Assembly (NCBI GenBank): GCA_035275405.1
Contig: DATEMU010000018.1
Span: forward strand, 1 to 43,859
DNA length: 43,859 nucleotides
Direction of reading: 5' to 3'
Source: Phycisphaerae bacterium
Lineage (GTDB): Bacteria; Planctomycetota; Phycisphaerae; UBA1845; UTPLA1
Part shown: positions 8,293 through 16,107 of the stretch, piece by piece
Position numbering within the stretch: position 1 is the first letter of the stretch
How the letters are laid out: the number at the start of each line of letters is the position of its first letter
Notes under the pieces: generated by a model
Database searches by the model: none
Told to the model about the DNA's origin: nothing
The model's input: the letters and a program-made list of their open reading frames with translations, nothing else
Program-made: the position numbers and the translations under genes

Positions 8293-9757
8293 CCAGGAGC
8301 CGGTCCACCATTCCCGGGATGTCGTCGTCCAGGATGATCCCGTCGACCACGAAATCGCCATGACACAAGTCGCCTTCATTGGTGGACATCGCCAGGAGGG
8401 CCGCGACAAAATAGCCCACGTCCCGGCCATCCGTGACCGCGTCTCCGCTCATGTTTCCGTCCGGCGGGTCGCAGCTCTCACAGGCGTCGGCGATCGTGTT
8501 ACCATTCAAGTCCGAGCAATCCGTGCCGCTCCCCATCCACTCGTGCCCGAAGCCTTCGCAAGTTGTCTGATCCGAGACCGTACAGCCCCCACCGGTCAGG
8601 CAGCACGCCCCCTGGGGTTGCGGACAGTTGGCCTGCGCACAGGTCGTACCCGTACCTTGATACGCGCCGCTCATCGAAGCGCACTCGACCGGCGTCTTGT
8701 TCTCCGCGCATTGGCCGCTCGGCAGGCAGCAGGCGCCACGAGGGCACTGGTTGGAGCTGGTGCCGACGCAAACAGTGCCCGCTCCCTGGGGGACGCCGTT
8801 AAAGTTGATGCAGGTATCGGGAACCTGCATCGAACAGAATCCGTTGGCCGGGTTGCAGCAGGCCTGCGGAGGCTGTGGACAGTTGACGGTGCCGCAATTC
8901 GTGCCGTGGCCTTGATAAGTGCCCAGATGCGTGCCCTGACAGACGGATTGAGTGACGCCTCCCACGCAGCTGCCGTCCGGCTTGCAGCAGGCGCCGGTCA
9001 GGATCGGGCAGCTCGGCGGACAGATGCTGTCGATTCCCTGAAAAGTGCCACCCGCCGAAGTGCACAGGCTCGCGGACATGCTGGGATTGCAGGTGCCATT
9101 AGGCAGACAGCACGCGCCGGTCGCGGCTGGGCATTCGACCACGGCGCGGATCATGAAATCGCCGCTCATGCCGATCGCACAAGGATTGAACCACCCAACC
9201 CCGATGCCATCGATCGCGTTTTTTCCATTCTGGCAGCCGTTACTGTCCGTTACAACCGTCGGACCGCCATTGGCCCCGCTGGGATTACTATCGAACTTAA
9301 ATGAAACAACGAAAACCTGGCCGTTCGCGACGGGGACTTCAATCGGTATGGTCTGTTCCTCGTCCAAGTAACGAAACTCGTTAAGCACGCCATCGGTCAT
9401 GACCGGGCCTTCCAGGAACGCGAGACTGGGACCGGGAACAGGAAAGGTCCCCGCCTGAAAAATGTGGATGCTGGATTCGAGGCTCGGCGGCGCGCCGCCC
9501 GACGCGGACTTCCAAAAGACCTGCACGGCGACGATTTCGCCATTACAGGGGGACGTCAGCCATGCGGCGGCGCTTTCGCCGGGATCAAACCCAAGCTGAA
9601 GGACGGCGGTGCTTCCATCAACGACGGAATCATTCTTGACCGAGACCTCGTCGCCAAAGACCGGCGCCGGGGACACTGTCGCGACAAGCAGACCCATGAG
9701 GGCGATGCAAAGGACGTTCCGTGTAGACCAACTCCGTCCTGATACGGATTTATTCAT
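8282..9757 (-). CDS. Exported Cys-rich repeat protein with dockerin-like tail
   Basis: A 491-residue secreted protein. A signal peptide occupies about 1-35. Residues 36-210 form a beta-rich N-terminal domain. About residues 214-410 contain five imperfect repeats, each opening with ACC-x-x-x-G-x-C, continuing through a spaced Cys and G-x-G-x-x-C, and closing with CP or a similar Cys. The C-terminus has two Asp/Gly loops (GDAVTDGRDVGYFVAALL and GDFVVDGIILDDDIPGMVDRLL) of the duplicated Ca-binding dockerin type common in planctomycete surface proteins. Disulfide-rich folding outside the cytoplasm is likely. Ligand and anchoring are unknown. Confidence 0.75.
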   Translation of the reverse strand: MNKSVSGRSWSTRNVLCIALMGLLVATVSPAPVFGDEVSVKNDSVVDGSTAVLQLGFDPGESAAAWLTSPCNGEIVAVQVFWKSASGGAPPSLESSIHIFQAGTFPVPGPSLAFLEGPVMTDGVLNEFRYLDEEQTIPIEVPVANGQVFVVSFKFDSNPSGANGGPTVVTDSNGCQNGKNAIDGIGVGWFNPCAIGMSGDFMIRAVVECPAATGACCLPNGTCNPSMSASLCTSAGGTFQGIDSICPPSCPILTGACCKPDGSCVGGVTQSVCQGTHLGTYQGHGTNCGTVNCPQPPQACCNPANGFCSMQVPDTCINFNGVPQGAGTVCVGTSSNQCPRGACCLPSGQCAENKTPVECASMSGAYQGTGTTCAQANCPQPQGACCLTGGGCTVSDQTTCEGFGHEWMGSGTDCSDLNGNTIADACESCDPPDGNMSGDAVTDGRDVGYFVAALLAMSTNEGDLCHGDFVVDGIILDDDIPGMVDRLLVNP

Positions 9758-9959
9758 TGAAAAACGCCCCTGGTAAGCTCAACCACGATATCTGGCTGGT
9801 GGGTCGGAAATTCTATGCATCGCCGTCCATGCCTCCCCAGATTTTCTCCAGTCAGGACTCCGAAATCAACCCGTCCAGGGGAATTTGTCCCCGGGTCACC
9901 CGCTTACAGGTGAATTTGTACGTCGCACCCATATGTCCGACATGCGAATCCAGGCGTTC

Positions 9960-10625
9960 TTAGAGGATTCCCGCGCTGAACGGATCTTGCGGTCGATCGG
10001 CGGTCTGCAAGGGAGGTGTCTTCGGCGGTGCAGGTGGACGCACAGGCTGGGGAGGCGGCGTTCTCCTCGGCGGTGCCGTCGATGCCCCGATCGGCCCCGG
10101 GGGCGCGGGAGACGGCTCGTTCCGGGGGGCGGATGTCTCTCGGCGCGTTCCTCTTTGCCCCACTGTTTCCTTTAGTTCGGAGATCAAATCGTCGTATTCT
10201 GAAGGCCCGAAGTCGTCAAAATCAACCTGTTGCGGCTTGTAATCCGGCTCGCCGGAGCGGGCGAGTTCCTGTTCAAAAGCGGCGATGACCTCGCGCTGGA
10301 GCTGCTCGCGCCCCGTCATGTTGATCGGATGGGCCACATCCGCATGAAGCTTGACGCGGCCATCCTGCTCACGCGGGGCGCGATTCTCCGCCAAGCGAGC
10401 GCCGCACTCATTGCAGAACCGGGCTCGCAAGTGATTCTTCGAACCACACTTGGGGCAGCGATCCGCCAGCTTTCGCGAAGGCATGGCCACAAAGGGCCCG
10501 TTCGTGCCCTCGATGATCTTCAGGTCGCGGATCACGATGGCGTCGTCCAGCGTGACACTGCAAAACGCCTTCAGCCGTTCCGTATTGCTCCCCACCAGCT
10601 TGACTCGGATCTCTGTGATGTTCAT
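9960..10625 (-). CDS. spoVG: SpoVG-family nucleic-acid-binding protein with inserted zinc ribbon
   Basis: A 221-residue protein. Residues 1-51 match SpoVG (MNITEIRVKLVG, then SVTLDDAIVIRDLKIIEG and NGPFVAMPSRK), and the final SpoVG segment DVAHPINMTGREQLQREVI resumes at 96-114. Between these halves sits an insertion of about 40 residues with Cys57-x2-Cys60 and Cys71-x2-Cys74, a zinc ribbon. Residues 121-221 form a Pro-rich, probably disordered tail. SpoVG proteins bind DNA and RNA and act as regulators in Firmicutes and spirochaetes. Standard members are about 85-100 residues, so this is more than twice as long. It lies downstream of ispE on the same strand, as in Bacillus, where spoVG is also near ispE. 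Confidence 0.85.
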   Translation of the reverse strand: MNITEIRVKLVGSNTERLKAFCSVTLDDAIVIRDLKIIEGTNGPFVAMPSRKLADRCPKCGSKNHLRARFCNECGARLAENRAPREQDGRVKLHADVAHPINMTGREQLQREVIAAFEQELARSGEPDYKPQQVDFDDFGPSEYDDLISELKETVGQRGTRRETSAPRNEPSPAPPGPIGASTAPPRRTPPPQPVRPPAPPKTPPLQTADRPQDPFSAGIL

Positions 10626-10776
10626 CTCGTCAGCCTCGCCCAGAGTCCCGACCGTTCAATTCATTGTGCTATCCCGCCGCTACGGCCGCCGCCTCCTTTC
10701 ATCACTACTATCTGGCGACCGCCCACCACTTACCCGACAACTCTAATCGATGTCGTGGCCCGCCGCCACTTCGGCC

Positions 10777-11655
10777 TCATAGCATCTCGACGACCTCGAT
10801 CCGGATAGACTGGCCCGCCGCCGTCTGCGCGGCGTGAGCCCACATCCGGGCCTCCGAGCGATCAGCAAAAAGGGCAAACAGGCAGCTTCCGCTCCCGGTC
10901 ATGTGGACCCGCCGTCCGTCCAATCCGTCCAGTCGGGCGATCAGGCCCGCCAATCTCGGCTCGATAGCCATCGCGGCTTCCTGAAGGTCGTTGAACAGCC
11001 CCGATTGCAGTTGCGCGGCCGAGCGAGAGGGTTCCGCCCACGGTTGCGCGCCGGTCCTTCGCGGAACCTCGCGCGCGTCCACCGCGCGATAAACATCCGC
11101 GGTGGAAATCGAGTAGGCGGGGACGACGACGGCCACCCAGCAACGCGGCGACGTCGAAAGCGGCTCCACACGCTCACCCCGGCCGCGGATGACGACGGCC
11201 GGTGCAGGGTCGACAAAGAGCGGAACGTCCGACCCGATTCGCGCAGCGACCGCCTGTAGGCGCTCGATGCCCCAATGCAGCCCCCACAGTTCGTTGAGCG
11301 AACGGAGCGCTGCCGCCGCATCGCTGCTCCCGCCGCCCAGCCCCGCCCCGATCGGAATGTGCTTTTCCAGCGCGATCGCAGCCTCCGGCGGGCGATTCGC
11401 CTCCTCCGCCAGCGCCAGCGCCCGCGCCGCGCGCAGGACCAGATTCGTGTCATCCGCCGCTAATCCGTTTGCCTCGCTGTCGAGGCGCAGGCTCAACTCC
11501 CGCGCCGGCGCAATCGTCAGCCGGTCATACCACGCCAGCTTCACGACCCACGACTCGATCTCATGAAACCCATCCGACCGCCGCCCAAGCACGGCAAGGG
11601 TAAGATTGATCTTCGCGGGGGCCTGGACGGTTATCGGCGCAGGGTCTTTCGGCAT
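10777..11655 (-). CDS. ispE: 4-diphosphocytidyl-2-C-methyl-D-erythritol kinase
   Basis: This 292-residue GHMP kinase phosphorylates CDP-methylerythritol with ATP in the MEP route to isoprenoid precursors. It has PAKINLTLAVLGRRSDGFHEIES at the N-terminus with the catalytic-site Lys15, the ATP loop PIGAGLGGGSSDAA at 101-114, the family Asp in RIGSDVPLFVD (Asp143) and the C-terminal MTGSGSCLFALF loop. Length is normal. The ATG at 11655 is the only sensible start. It supplies isoprenoid units, which the prenyltransferase in the ebo-like cluster would use, though the two are 11 kb apart. Confidence 0.95.
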   Translation of the reverse strand: MPKDPAPITVQAPAKINLTLAVLGRRSDGFHEIESWVVKLAWYDRLTIAPARELSLRLDSEANGLAADDTNLVLRAARALALAEEANRPPEAAIALEKHIPIGAGLGGGSSDAAAALRSLNELWGLHWGIERLQAVAARIGSDVPLFVDPAPAVVIRGRGERVEPLSTSPRCWVAVVVPAYSISTADVYRAVDAREVPRRTGAQPWAEPSRSAAQLQSGLFNDLQEAAMAIEPRLAGLIARLDGLDGRRVHMTGSGSCLFALFADRSEARMWAHAAQTAAGQSIRIEVVEML

Positions 11656-11798
11656 GATCCCACCTTGCCCGGTGTACTAATCCTCCGATCGATGATACGA
11701 CGACGCGTCGGCCATGCGAAGCCGACCGGCCACCGCAGCCGGGGATTGAGGAGTCGGGGGAGCGGAGGCTTCGCGTCGCAAGGGCGCATGCGGAAGTT

Positions 11799-11963
11799 CA
11801 CAAAGTAGATGTCCCCCACTTACCCAAGCACCTCGACGAGCGTGTGGCCCGGCCGCACCTGGACAAGCTCGGCGCGAAGCTGACCAAGCTGACGCCCAAG
11901 CAGGCCGACTACCTCGGCATCCCGGCGGATGGCCCGTACAAGCCGGAGCACTATCGATTTTAA
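11799..11963 (+). pseudogene. ahcY: Relic of the 3' end of adenosylhomocysteinase
   Basis: A forward frame of 54 codons to a TAA at 11961-11963 encodes [18 protein letters not shown], then [16 protein letters not shown] and [10 protein letters not shown]. This is the universally conserved C-terminus of S-adenosylhomocysteine hydrolase, including the terminal Tyr that contacts NAD. The match begins abruptly near 11799. Upstream bases contain no trace of the preceding catalytic region in any frame I checked, and there is no start codon or ribosome site. It is a gene remnant, left by deletion or by a recombination end point. Confidence 0.8.
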
Positions 11964-11981
11964 CACCCGCGCATCCGCCGA

Positions 11982-12692
11982 TTACGGCATGGCGGGCACC
12001 GTGTAGAGCACCTTCAACTTGACGTTGGTCACCGTCGTCACGTACGTCACCTCGTCGTTGGCGGGGGTGCTTTCGTCCCAGCCGATGAACATGAAGCCGA
12101 AATTGGGGCGGGCGCCGCTGATCCAATCGCGGACGACTTGCGACGCGTCCACGGAATGGTGGTTTACGATGCAATTCGGTTTCGACGTATTGCCGGTCAT
12201 GAAATCGGCGGCCAGAGTGAGCTTGGGGGCCCACGGTTCGTTGACGATCCAGATCGAGGAGAGGAGGTCGTTCGGGCAATTGTCCGCGAAGATCGGATCG
12301 TCATAAATAGTGGAGAGGTCGAACTCGAGCGTGGCGCCAGTAATCCGGTCGGCCGGGGCGCCTAGCGACGCCACGTCGAATTGAATGACTCCGCGGTAGA
12401 CCTCCGCCCACCACCACGAGCAGTCGAACAGCCCCGAACCGGCGTCGTAATTGCGCGCGTACCCGACCTTCGCGGGCCCGTTAGTGACCGATGGAAACAG
12501 AGGGCACGGGGCACCGCTACAGTCGCAGTCCTCCTCAAAGTCATTGATCGTGGCCGATTTTGAGGGGTTCAGTTCGACGGTGTTGATCATAGTCTGATCG
12601 CAGTTGAGACCGCCGAGCACGAAGAGGCTGAGCGGCCAGAAGATGACCATGATTCCTGCTCGAACGGTTTTGCTAGATTTCTTACTAGACAT
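11982..12692 (-). CDS. Exported DNRLRE/CBM96-like beta-sandwich protein
   Basis: This 236-residue protein has a basic N-terminus followed by a hydrophobic stretch (AGIMVIFWPLSLFVLGGLNC). The Cys at 31 could be a lipoprotein site, but the lipobox is poor. The body has the pattern of DNRLRE/CBM96-like jelly-roll domains: an Arg-Gly start of strand (YRGVIQFDVASLG), then ITGATLEFDLS, and near the end VVRDWISGARPNFGFMFIGWDE with VTYVTTVTNVKLKVLYT. Several Cys residues occur in an early loop (EDCDCSGAPC). Such domains sit on cell-surface proteins and some bind polysaccharide. Family assignment is from pattern only. Confidence 0.6.
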   Translation of the reverse strand: MSSKKSSKTVRAGIMVIFWPLSLFVLGGLNCDQTMINTVELNPSKSATINDFEEDCDCSGAPCPLFPSVTNGPAKVGYARNYDAGSGLFDCSWWWAEVYRGVIQFDVASLGAPADRITGATLEFDLSTIYDDPIFADNCPNDLLSSIWIVNEPWAPKLTLAADFMTGNTSKPNCIVNHHSVDASQVVRDWISGARPNFGFMFIGWDESTPANDEVTYVTTVTNVKLKVLYTVPAMP

Positions 12693-12941
12693 GTGACCCT
12701 CAACTTTCTTCCCCGGCCCGGGGCCAGTTGCGAGGAGGATCGATGGCCCTTTTCGATATCATAACCCACTGCCCCGTTTGTCAAAAGCCTAATCGACGCC
12801 TTAATTTGAGGGCACACTGATCGTAGACCGGGCCGGACATCGGTGTAGTCTTAACGCCGGAAGCTGGATGAGAAATCCCGTATCATCATGGCGGGCGGGC
12901 GCTAACGCCCCAGAAGGGGCGAAATCACCGGAGGTTTGGAG

Positions 12942-13664
12942 ATGGCTACGACGACGTTGAGCTGCGGGCAGATCATGAAGGAGCTGGCCAGGCTGGGCAG
13001 CGAGGGATACAAGCGGACGATGCTCAGGCACGGGGCGGTCGAGCCGTTTTTCGGCGTCAAGATCGAGGAGCTGAAAAAGTATCAGAAGAAGATCAAGAAA
13101 GACCACGCACTGGCCCTGGCGCTGTATGAGACCGGCATCGGGGATGCGCAGTATCTGGCGGGCCTGATCGCCGACGAGACGCGGATGACGAAGAAGGACC
13201 TGACGCGCTGGGTGAAGCAGGCGCAGTGGGGGATGATCAGCGAATACACGGTGCCGTGGGTCGCGGGAGAGAGCGAGTGCGGGTACGAGCTGGGAAAGGA
13301 GTGGATCGACTCGAAGATTGAGACGATCGCGGCGGCCGGCTGGGCGACGTTGTCGAGCATGGTGTCGGTGCGGGCCGATGACGAGTTGGATCTGAAGGGG
13401 CTGGAGAAACTGATGGACCGCGTGGCGAAGTCGATTCACAAAGCGCCCAACCGCGTGAAGTACACGATGAACGGCTTTGTGATCGCGGTCGGCTCGTATG
13501 TCGCGCCGCTTTCGGACAAGGCCGTCGCCGTGGCCAAAAAGATCGGCAAGGTCAGCGTGGACATGGGCGATACGGCCTGCAAGGTGCCGGATGCGGCCCA
13601 ATACATTGCCAAGGTCGCCAAGGCGGGCCGCGTCGGGCGGAAGCGCATGACGGCGCGGTGCTAA
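12942..13664 (+). CDS. AlkD-like DNA alkylation repair family protein
   Basis: A 240-residue all-helical protein. The ATG at 12942 is chosen over an in-frame TTG at 12936 because GGAGG at 12930-12934 is correctly placed for it. HEAT-like helices with the family look of AlkD glycosylases are visible: ELARLGSEGYKRTMLRHG, PFFGVKIEELKKYQKKIKKDH, ALYETGIGDAQYLAGLI, and DLTRWVKQAQWGMISEY. AlkD enzymes excise N3- and N7-alkylated purines, but close homologues include members without known activity. The C-terminal part (MGDTACKVPDAAQYI) is Lys-rich and may contact DNA. Two short hairpins, GGGCG/CGCCC and GCCCC/GGGGC, overlap just upstream of the ribosome site. Confidence 0.75.
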   Translation: MATTTLSCGQIMKELARLGSEGYKRTMLRHGAVEPFFGVKIEELKKYQKKIKKDHALALALYETGIGDAQYLAGLIADETRMTKKDLTRWVKQAQWGMISEYTVPWVAGESECGYELGKEWIDSKIETIAAAGWATLSSMVSVRADDELDLKGLEKLMDRVAKSIHKAPNRVKYTMNGFVIAVGSYVAPLSDKAVAVAKKIGKVSVDMGDTACKVPDAAQYIAKVAKAGRVGRKRMTARC

Positions 13665-13675
13665 AAGATGGTTCA

Positions 13676-13703
13676 CCACAGAGACACAGAGGGCACTGAG
13701 AGG
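13676..13703. repeat. CACAGAG short-period repeat
   Basis: CACAGAG is repeated with period 8-9 and a degenerate third unit (CACTGAG). It is the same family as the repeats at 35079-35104. Confidence 0.6.
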
Positions 13704-13813
13704 CCGAAAGATAGTGAAAGAAAGCGAAAAATCGAACCTGTCCCGGGTTGCGGGTTGTTCTGCATGACCCCTTGGGTGGGCGAACAAGGCTGAAGGAGCC
13801 GGAAGGACGCTGA

Positions 13814-13842
13814 ACCACAGATGGCGCAGATCGACACAGATG
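13814..13842. repeat. CACAGATG/CGCAGATC repeat
   Basis: Three tandem degenerate units of period 10-11: CACAGATGG, CGCAGATCGA and CACAGATG. It is similar to the repeat at 2465-2492. Confidence 0.6.
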
Positions 13843-14058
13843 CAACCTGCCTGCCCACCAGATAATCTCGCGGTCGAGTTACCCATCTTAACACCCGAGG
13901 CTCCGCTGTTCGGCTGAAACGGGCCTGGCAACCTGAAAAAGACTGAACTTCCCAGAACAAGTTTCTCACGAGCGGTCCAACGCGTGGCGTCAAGGCCGGC
14001 GCGGGGAATGTCCGACCTCACGAGCCGTTGGCCTTTTGCCATTGGCCGTGAACCAGAC

Positions 14059-14082
14059 AAAAAAGCGACGGGGGCTTCCCCC
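14059..14082 (-). terminator. Terminator-like hairpin downstream of the dockerin-tail gene
   Basis: On the reverse strand a GGGGG-AAG-CCCCC hairpin is followed after five bases (GTCGC) by six T. It sits about 70 bases past the stop of the reverse-strand gene ending at 14150. The gap between stem and T run makes it a weak call. Confidence 0.4.
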
Positions 14083-14149
14083 CCTCATCTGCCCTCTGAA
14101 CGGTACTCTTGCTCGCCGTTCCCTGAAAAATGATTAGCCCATGGCTTTT

Positions 14150-15223
14150 TTATGGCGTCAGATGGGCGTCCGTCCACATTTGGACATCGCGGCCGTCCGG
14201 CGCGCCATCGCCGTTCATGTCGGCGATACAGTCTTGTGGAGTTCCGGGGCTGAGGAGGATGTCCACGAACGTGGGCAGGTCGGAGTCCTGCACGCCGCCG
14301 CCGTCAAAATCGCCCGTGCCGTTGGCGATCGTCACCGTTGCGGTGGAGCACGTCGCTGCGACGCAGCCCGACGAAATGACTCGAGCCCGCGCGTAATAGG
14401 TTTGCGTGGCGGCGGGGCTGACGACCGGCGATGCCCCGCAAGGTACAAGCGAATCGCCGCAACTCCCTGTGTACCAATCGACTGTTTGTCCCGGTCCGAC
14501 GGACGCGGTGAGCGTTGACGTTTGTCCGACGCAGATGCGGTCCGGCGTCGCCGTCGGGCTTGTTGGCGGGGCGGGCTCAGCGCAGGGGGTGATGGAAATG
14601 TGAATTTCGCCGGAGGATTGGCCGGATGTAGCCGGCGGGCCCGCGTTGAACTGGTCGGTCAATGCTTCAATGTTGACGATGTAGTCGTGGCCGGCGATGA
14701 GGGCTACCGTCGCGGCGGGTAGTATTAACGTGCCGTGCGGCGGATCGAAGCCGATATTGTCGCCCTGGACTCCCTGATCGTAGATTCGCTCCTCGGTGGC
14801 AAAGTCGTAGATGAGGATGGCCAATCCGGCCTGACCGAATACTGACGCGGGCCAATCGTAGTAATAATAGGCGGAGAGGGACAGGGTCGAATCGAACCTC
14901 GGCGTAAAATAAATCAGGCCGCCGGTGCTGACACGCCCGTCTATTTGGGCCATGTAATGGTCGCTCGTGATGTTGAAGGCCGCGGAGTCGCCTGACCATG
15001 ACATGTCATACAAAGTGTCTGCGTACGAGTTTCCAGATTGCGCATGAATTAGGTTGAAATAGGGGTTTTGGACGGTGTTGGATCCAACAATGTTGTTGCC
15101 AGAATCAGCGTGGACAGCGGATGCTAGAGACCACTGCGTGACCACTAGGTCGGCGCGCGTATGCACGGGCTCGACGAGGACGCCGGCCAGCAACGGGATA
15201 ATCGCAAAACGGCTCGGACGCAT
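14150..15223 (-). CDS. Exported protein with Ig-like domain and dockerin-like tail
   Basis: With the ATG at 15223 the protein has 357 residues and a clean signal peptide (RFAIIPLLAGVLVEPVHTRA). An upstream extension would overlap the neighbouring gene. Residues to about 215 form a beta-rich domain with aromatic strands (LSLSAYYYYDWPASVFG). Then comes a Pro/Thr linker and an Ig-like domain with paired Cys (ICVGQTSTLTASV, VDWYTGSCG, TYYARARV, CVAATCSTATVTI). The tail has two Asp-rich loops, DFDGGGVQDSDLPTFVDILL and DMNGDGAPDGRDVQMW, of dockerin type. It starts 8 bases after the PEP-CTERM gene upstream, so the two probably form an operon. Both are probable surface proteins. Confidence 0.75.
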   Translation of the reverse strand: MRPSRFAIIPLLAGVLVEPVHTRADLVVTQWSLASAVHADSGNNIVGSNTVQNPYFNLIHAQSGNSYADTLYDMSWSGDSAAFNITSDHYMAQIDGRVSTGGLIYFTPRFDSTLSLSAYYYYDWPASVFGQAGLAILIYDFATEERIYDQGVQGDNIGFDPPHGTLILPAATVALIAGHDYIVNIEALTDQFNAGPPATSGQSSGEIHISITPCAEPAPPTSPTATPDRICVGQTSTLTASVGPGQTVDWYTGSCGDSLVPCGASPVVSPAATQTYYARARVISSGCVAATCSTATVTIANGTGDFDGGGVQDSDLPTFVDILLSPGTPQDCIADMNGDGAPDGRDVQMWTDAHLTP

Positions 15224-15231
15224 AAGACTAG

Positions 15232-15954
15232 CTACCTTCGCCGATTCACCGAAAGGCAAAGTGATGTGACGATCAACGCGAGCGTCGCCGGCTCGGGGAT
15301 GTTTCGGATGGTGATGCACTCCGCAAGACCGCCCTGAACAGACCCATCAAGGACGGGCCCATCTCCAAACATGACGTAGGTTGGCTCGTTCGACCCAGAC
15401 TCATTCACGTCCGCCCAGAGCAGCTCGTTGATGGTGGCATTGATGCCATCGGTCGTCATTTCTCCGGCCGCCTTGAAGGTTCGCAGCGTCATCGTCGCGA
15501 GCAGGTAATCTCCGGCCGCACCATCGGTGGGGTCATAGATCGGGCCCGGAAGGATGGGAATGTTGGCCTCCTTGAGTCGTGCGAGGGTCCCGCCGGTATT
15601 GACCTCCGTAAACAAGTAATGGCCGTCGGATGGAAACTCACCACCGTGAAGCAGATTGACGATCGCGTGTTTGTTGGTATCTCCCAGCAGATTCGTGCCC
15701 ATTCCGCCGAACTGCTGGGTGCTGTGCATCCGCATCGCGAGACTCCACTCGCACAGCGTCGGGCCGGCGCTCGTGTCGCACGCGAGCCGCAGGTCTGCCT
15801 CCTGCGCACCCTGCGACAGGACGCCGGATTGCGGGTTCAGGCTGGTCGCCTCGAACCAGACGTAATTGGTGTAGGGAAGGTCGGCCCAGGCTCCGGCCGG
15901 CAAGGATAGAATCGACAGCAGCGCACCTAACGAGACGATGGATCGGCGGCACAT
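15232..15954 (-). CDS. PEP-CTERM exported protein, function unknown
   Basis: A 240-residue protein with a strong ribosome site (AAAGGAGG) before the ATG at 15954. A signal peptide covers 1-24 (LGALLSILSLPAGAWA). The body shows no named domain and is a mixed beta pattern with two early Cys. The C-terminus is a textbook PEP-CTERM signal: PEP at 220-222, a hydrophobic helix, and a terminal RRR. Exosortase would process it at the membrane. It is the first gene of a likely pair with the dockerin-tail gene downstream. Confidence 0.8.
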   Translation of the reverse strand: MCRRSIVSLGALLSILSLPAGAWADLPYTNYVWFEATSLNPQSGVLSQGAQEADLRLACDTSAGPTLCEWSLAMRMHSTQQFGGMGTNLLGDTNKHAIVNLLHGGEFPSDGHYLFTEVNTGGTLARLKEANIPILPGPIYDPTDGAAGDYLLATMTLRTFKAAGEMTTDGINATINELLWADVNESGSNEPTYVMFGDGPVLDGSVQGGLAECITIRNIPEPATLALIVTSLCLSVNRRR

Positions 15955-16058
15955 GGATTGCCTCCTTTCAGCGGGTCCCTAATGGGACCAAAGCCACTCT
16001 CGTCCGGCCGATGGCATTTATTCTAATGTAGGTGGCACGCGTACGGCAAGAGCAAAGT

Positions 16059-16075
16059 GGCGGGCGGAGCCCGCC
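16059..16075. terminator. GGCGGGC-GGA-GCCCGCC hairpin
   Basis: A perfect 7-base stem with a 3-base loop lies 33 bases beyond the stop of the reverse-strand gene ending at 16108. On that strand it is followed by ACTTTGCTCTT rather than a true T run, so termination is only possible. It may equally be an intergenic palindrome. Confidence 0.3.
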
Positions 16076-16107
16076 CTACGAAGCGTCGTCAGCCACAAGG
16101 GGCGACG

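Larger units (their letters stand above)
13665..14149. other. Non-coding gap with two CACAGAG/CACAGATG repeats
   Basis: The 485 bases between two convergent genes hold no supported gene; a 419-codon reverse frame crossing it is a shadow. It contains CCACAGAGACACAGAGGGCACTGAGAGG at 13676-13703 and a related CACAGATGGCGCAGATCGACACAGATG run at 13814-13842, plus a terminator-like hairpin at 14059-14082. Confidence 0.6.

Noticed and set aside
8360..9304. 314-codon forward frame
   Set aside because: Antisense to the Cys-rich repeat gene; Ala/Arg-rich with no protein features, and the reverse strand has a signal peptide and repeats.
12801..14060. 419-codon reverse frame
   Set aside because: It covers the AlkD-like gene and the repeat-bearing gap; the His/Arg/Leu-rich text is a shadow.
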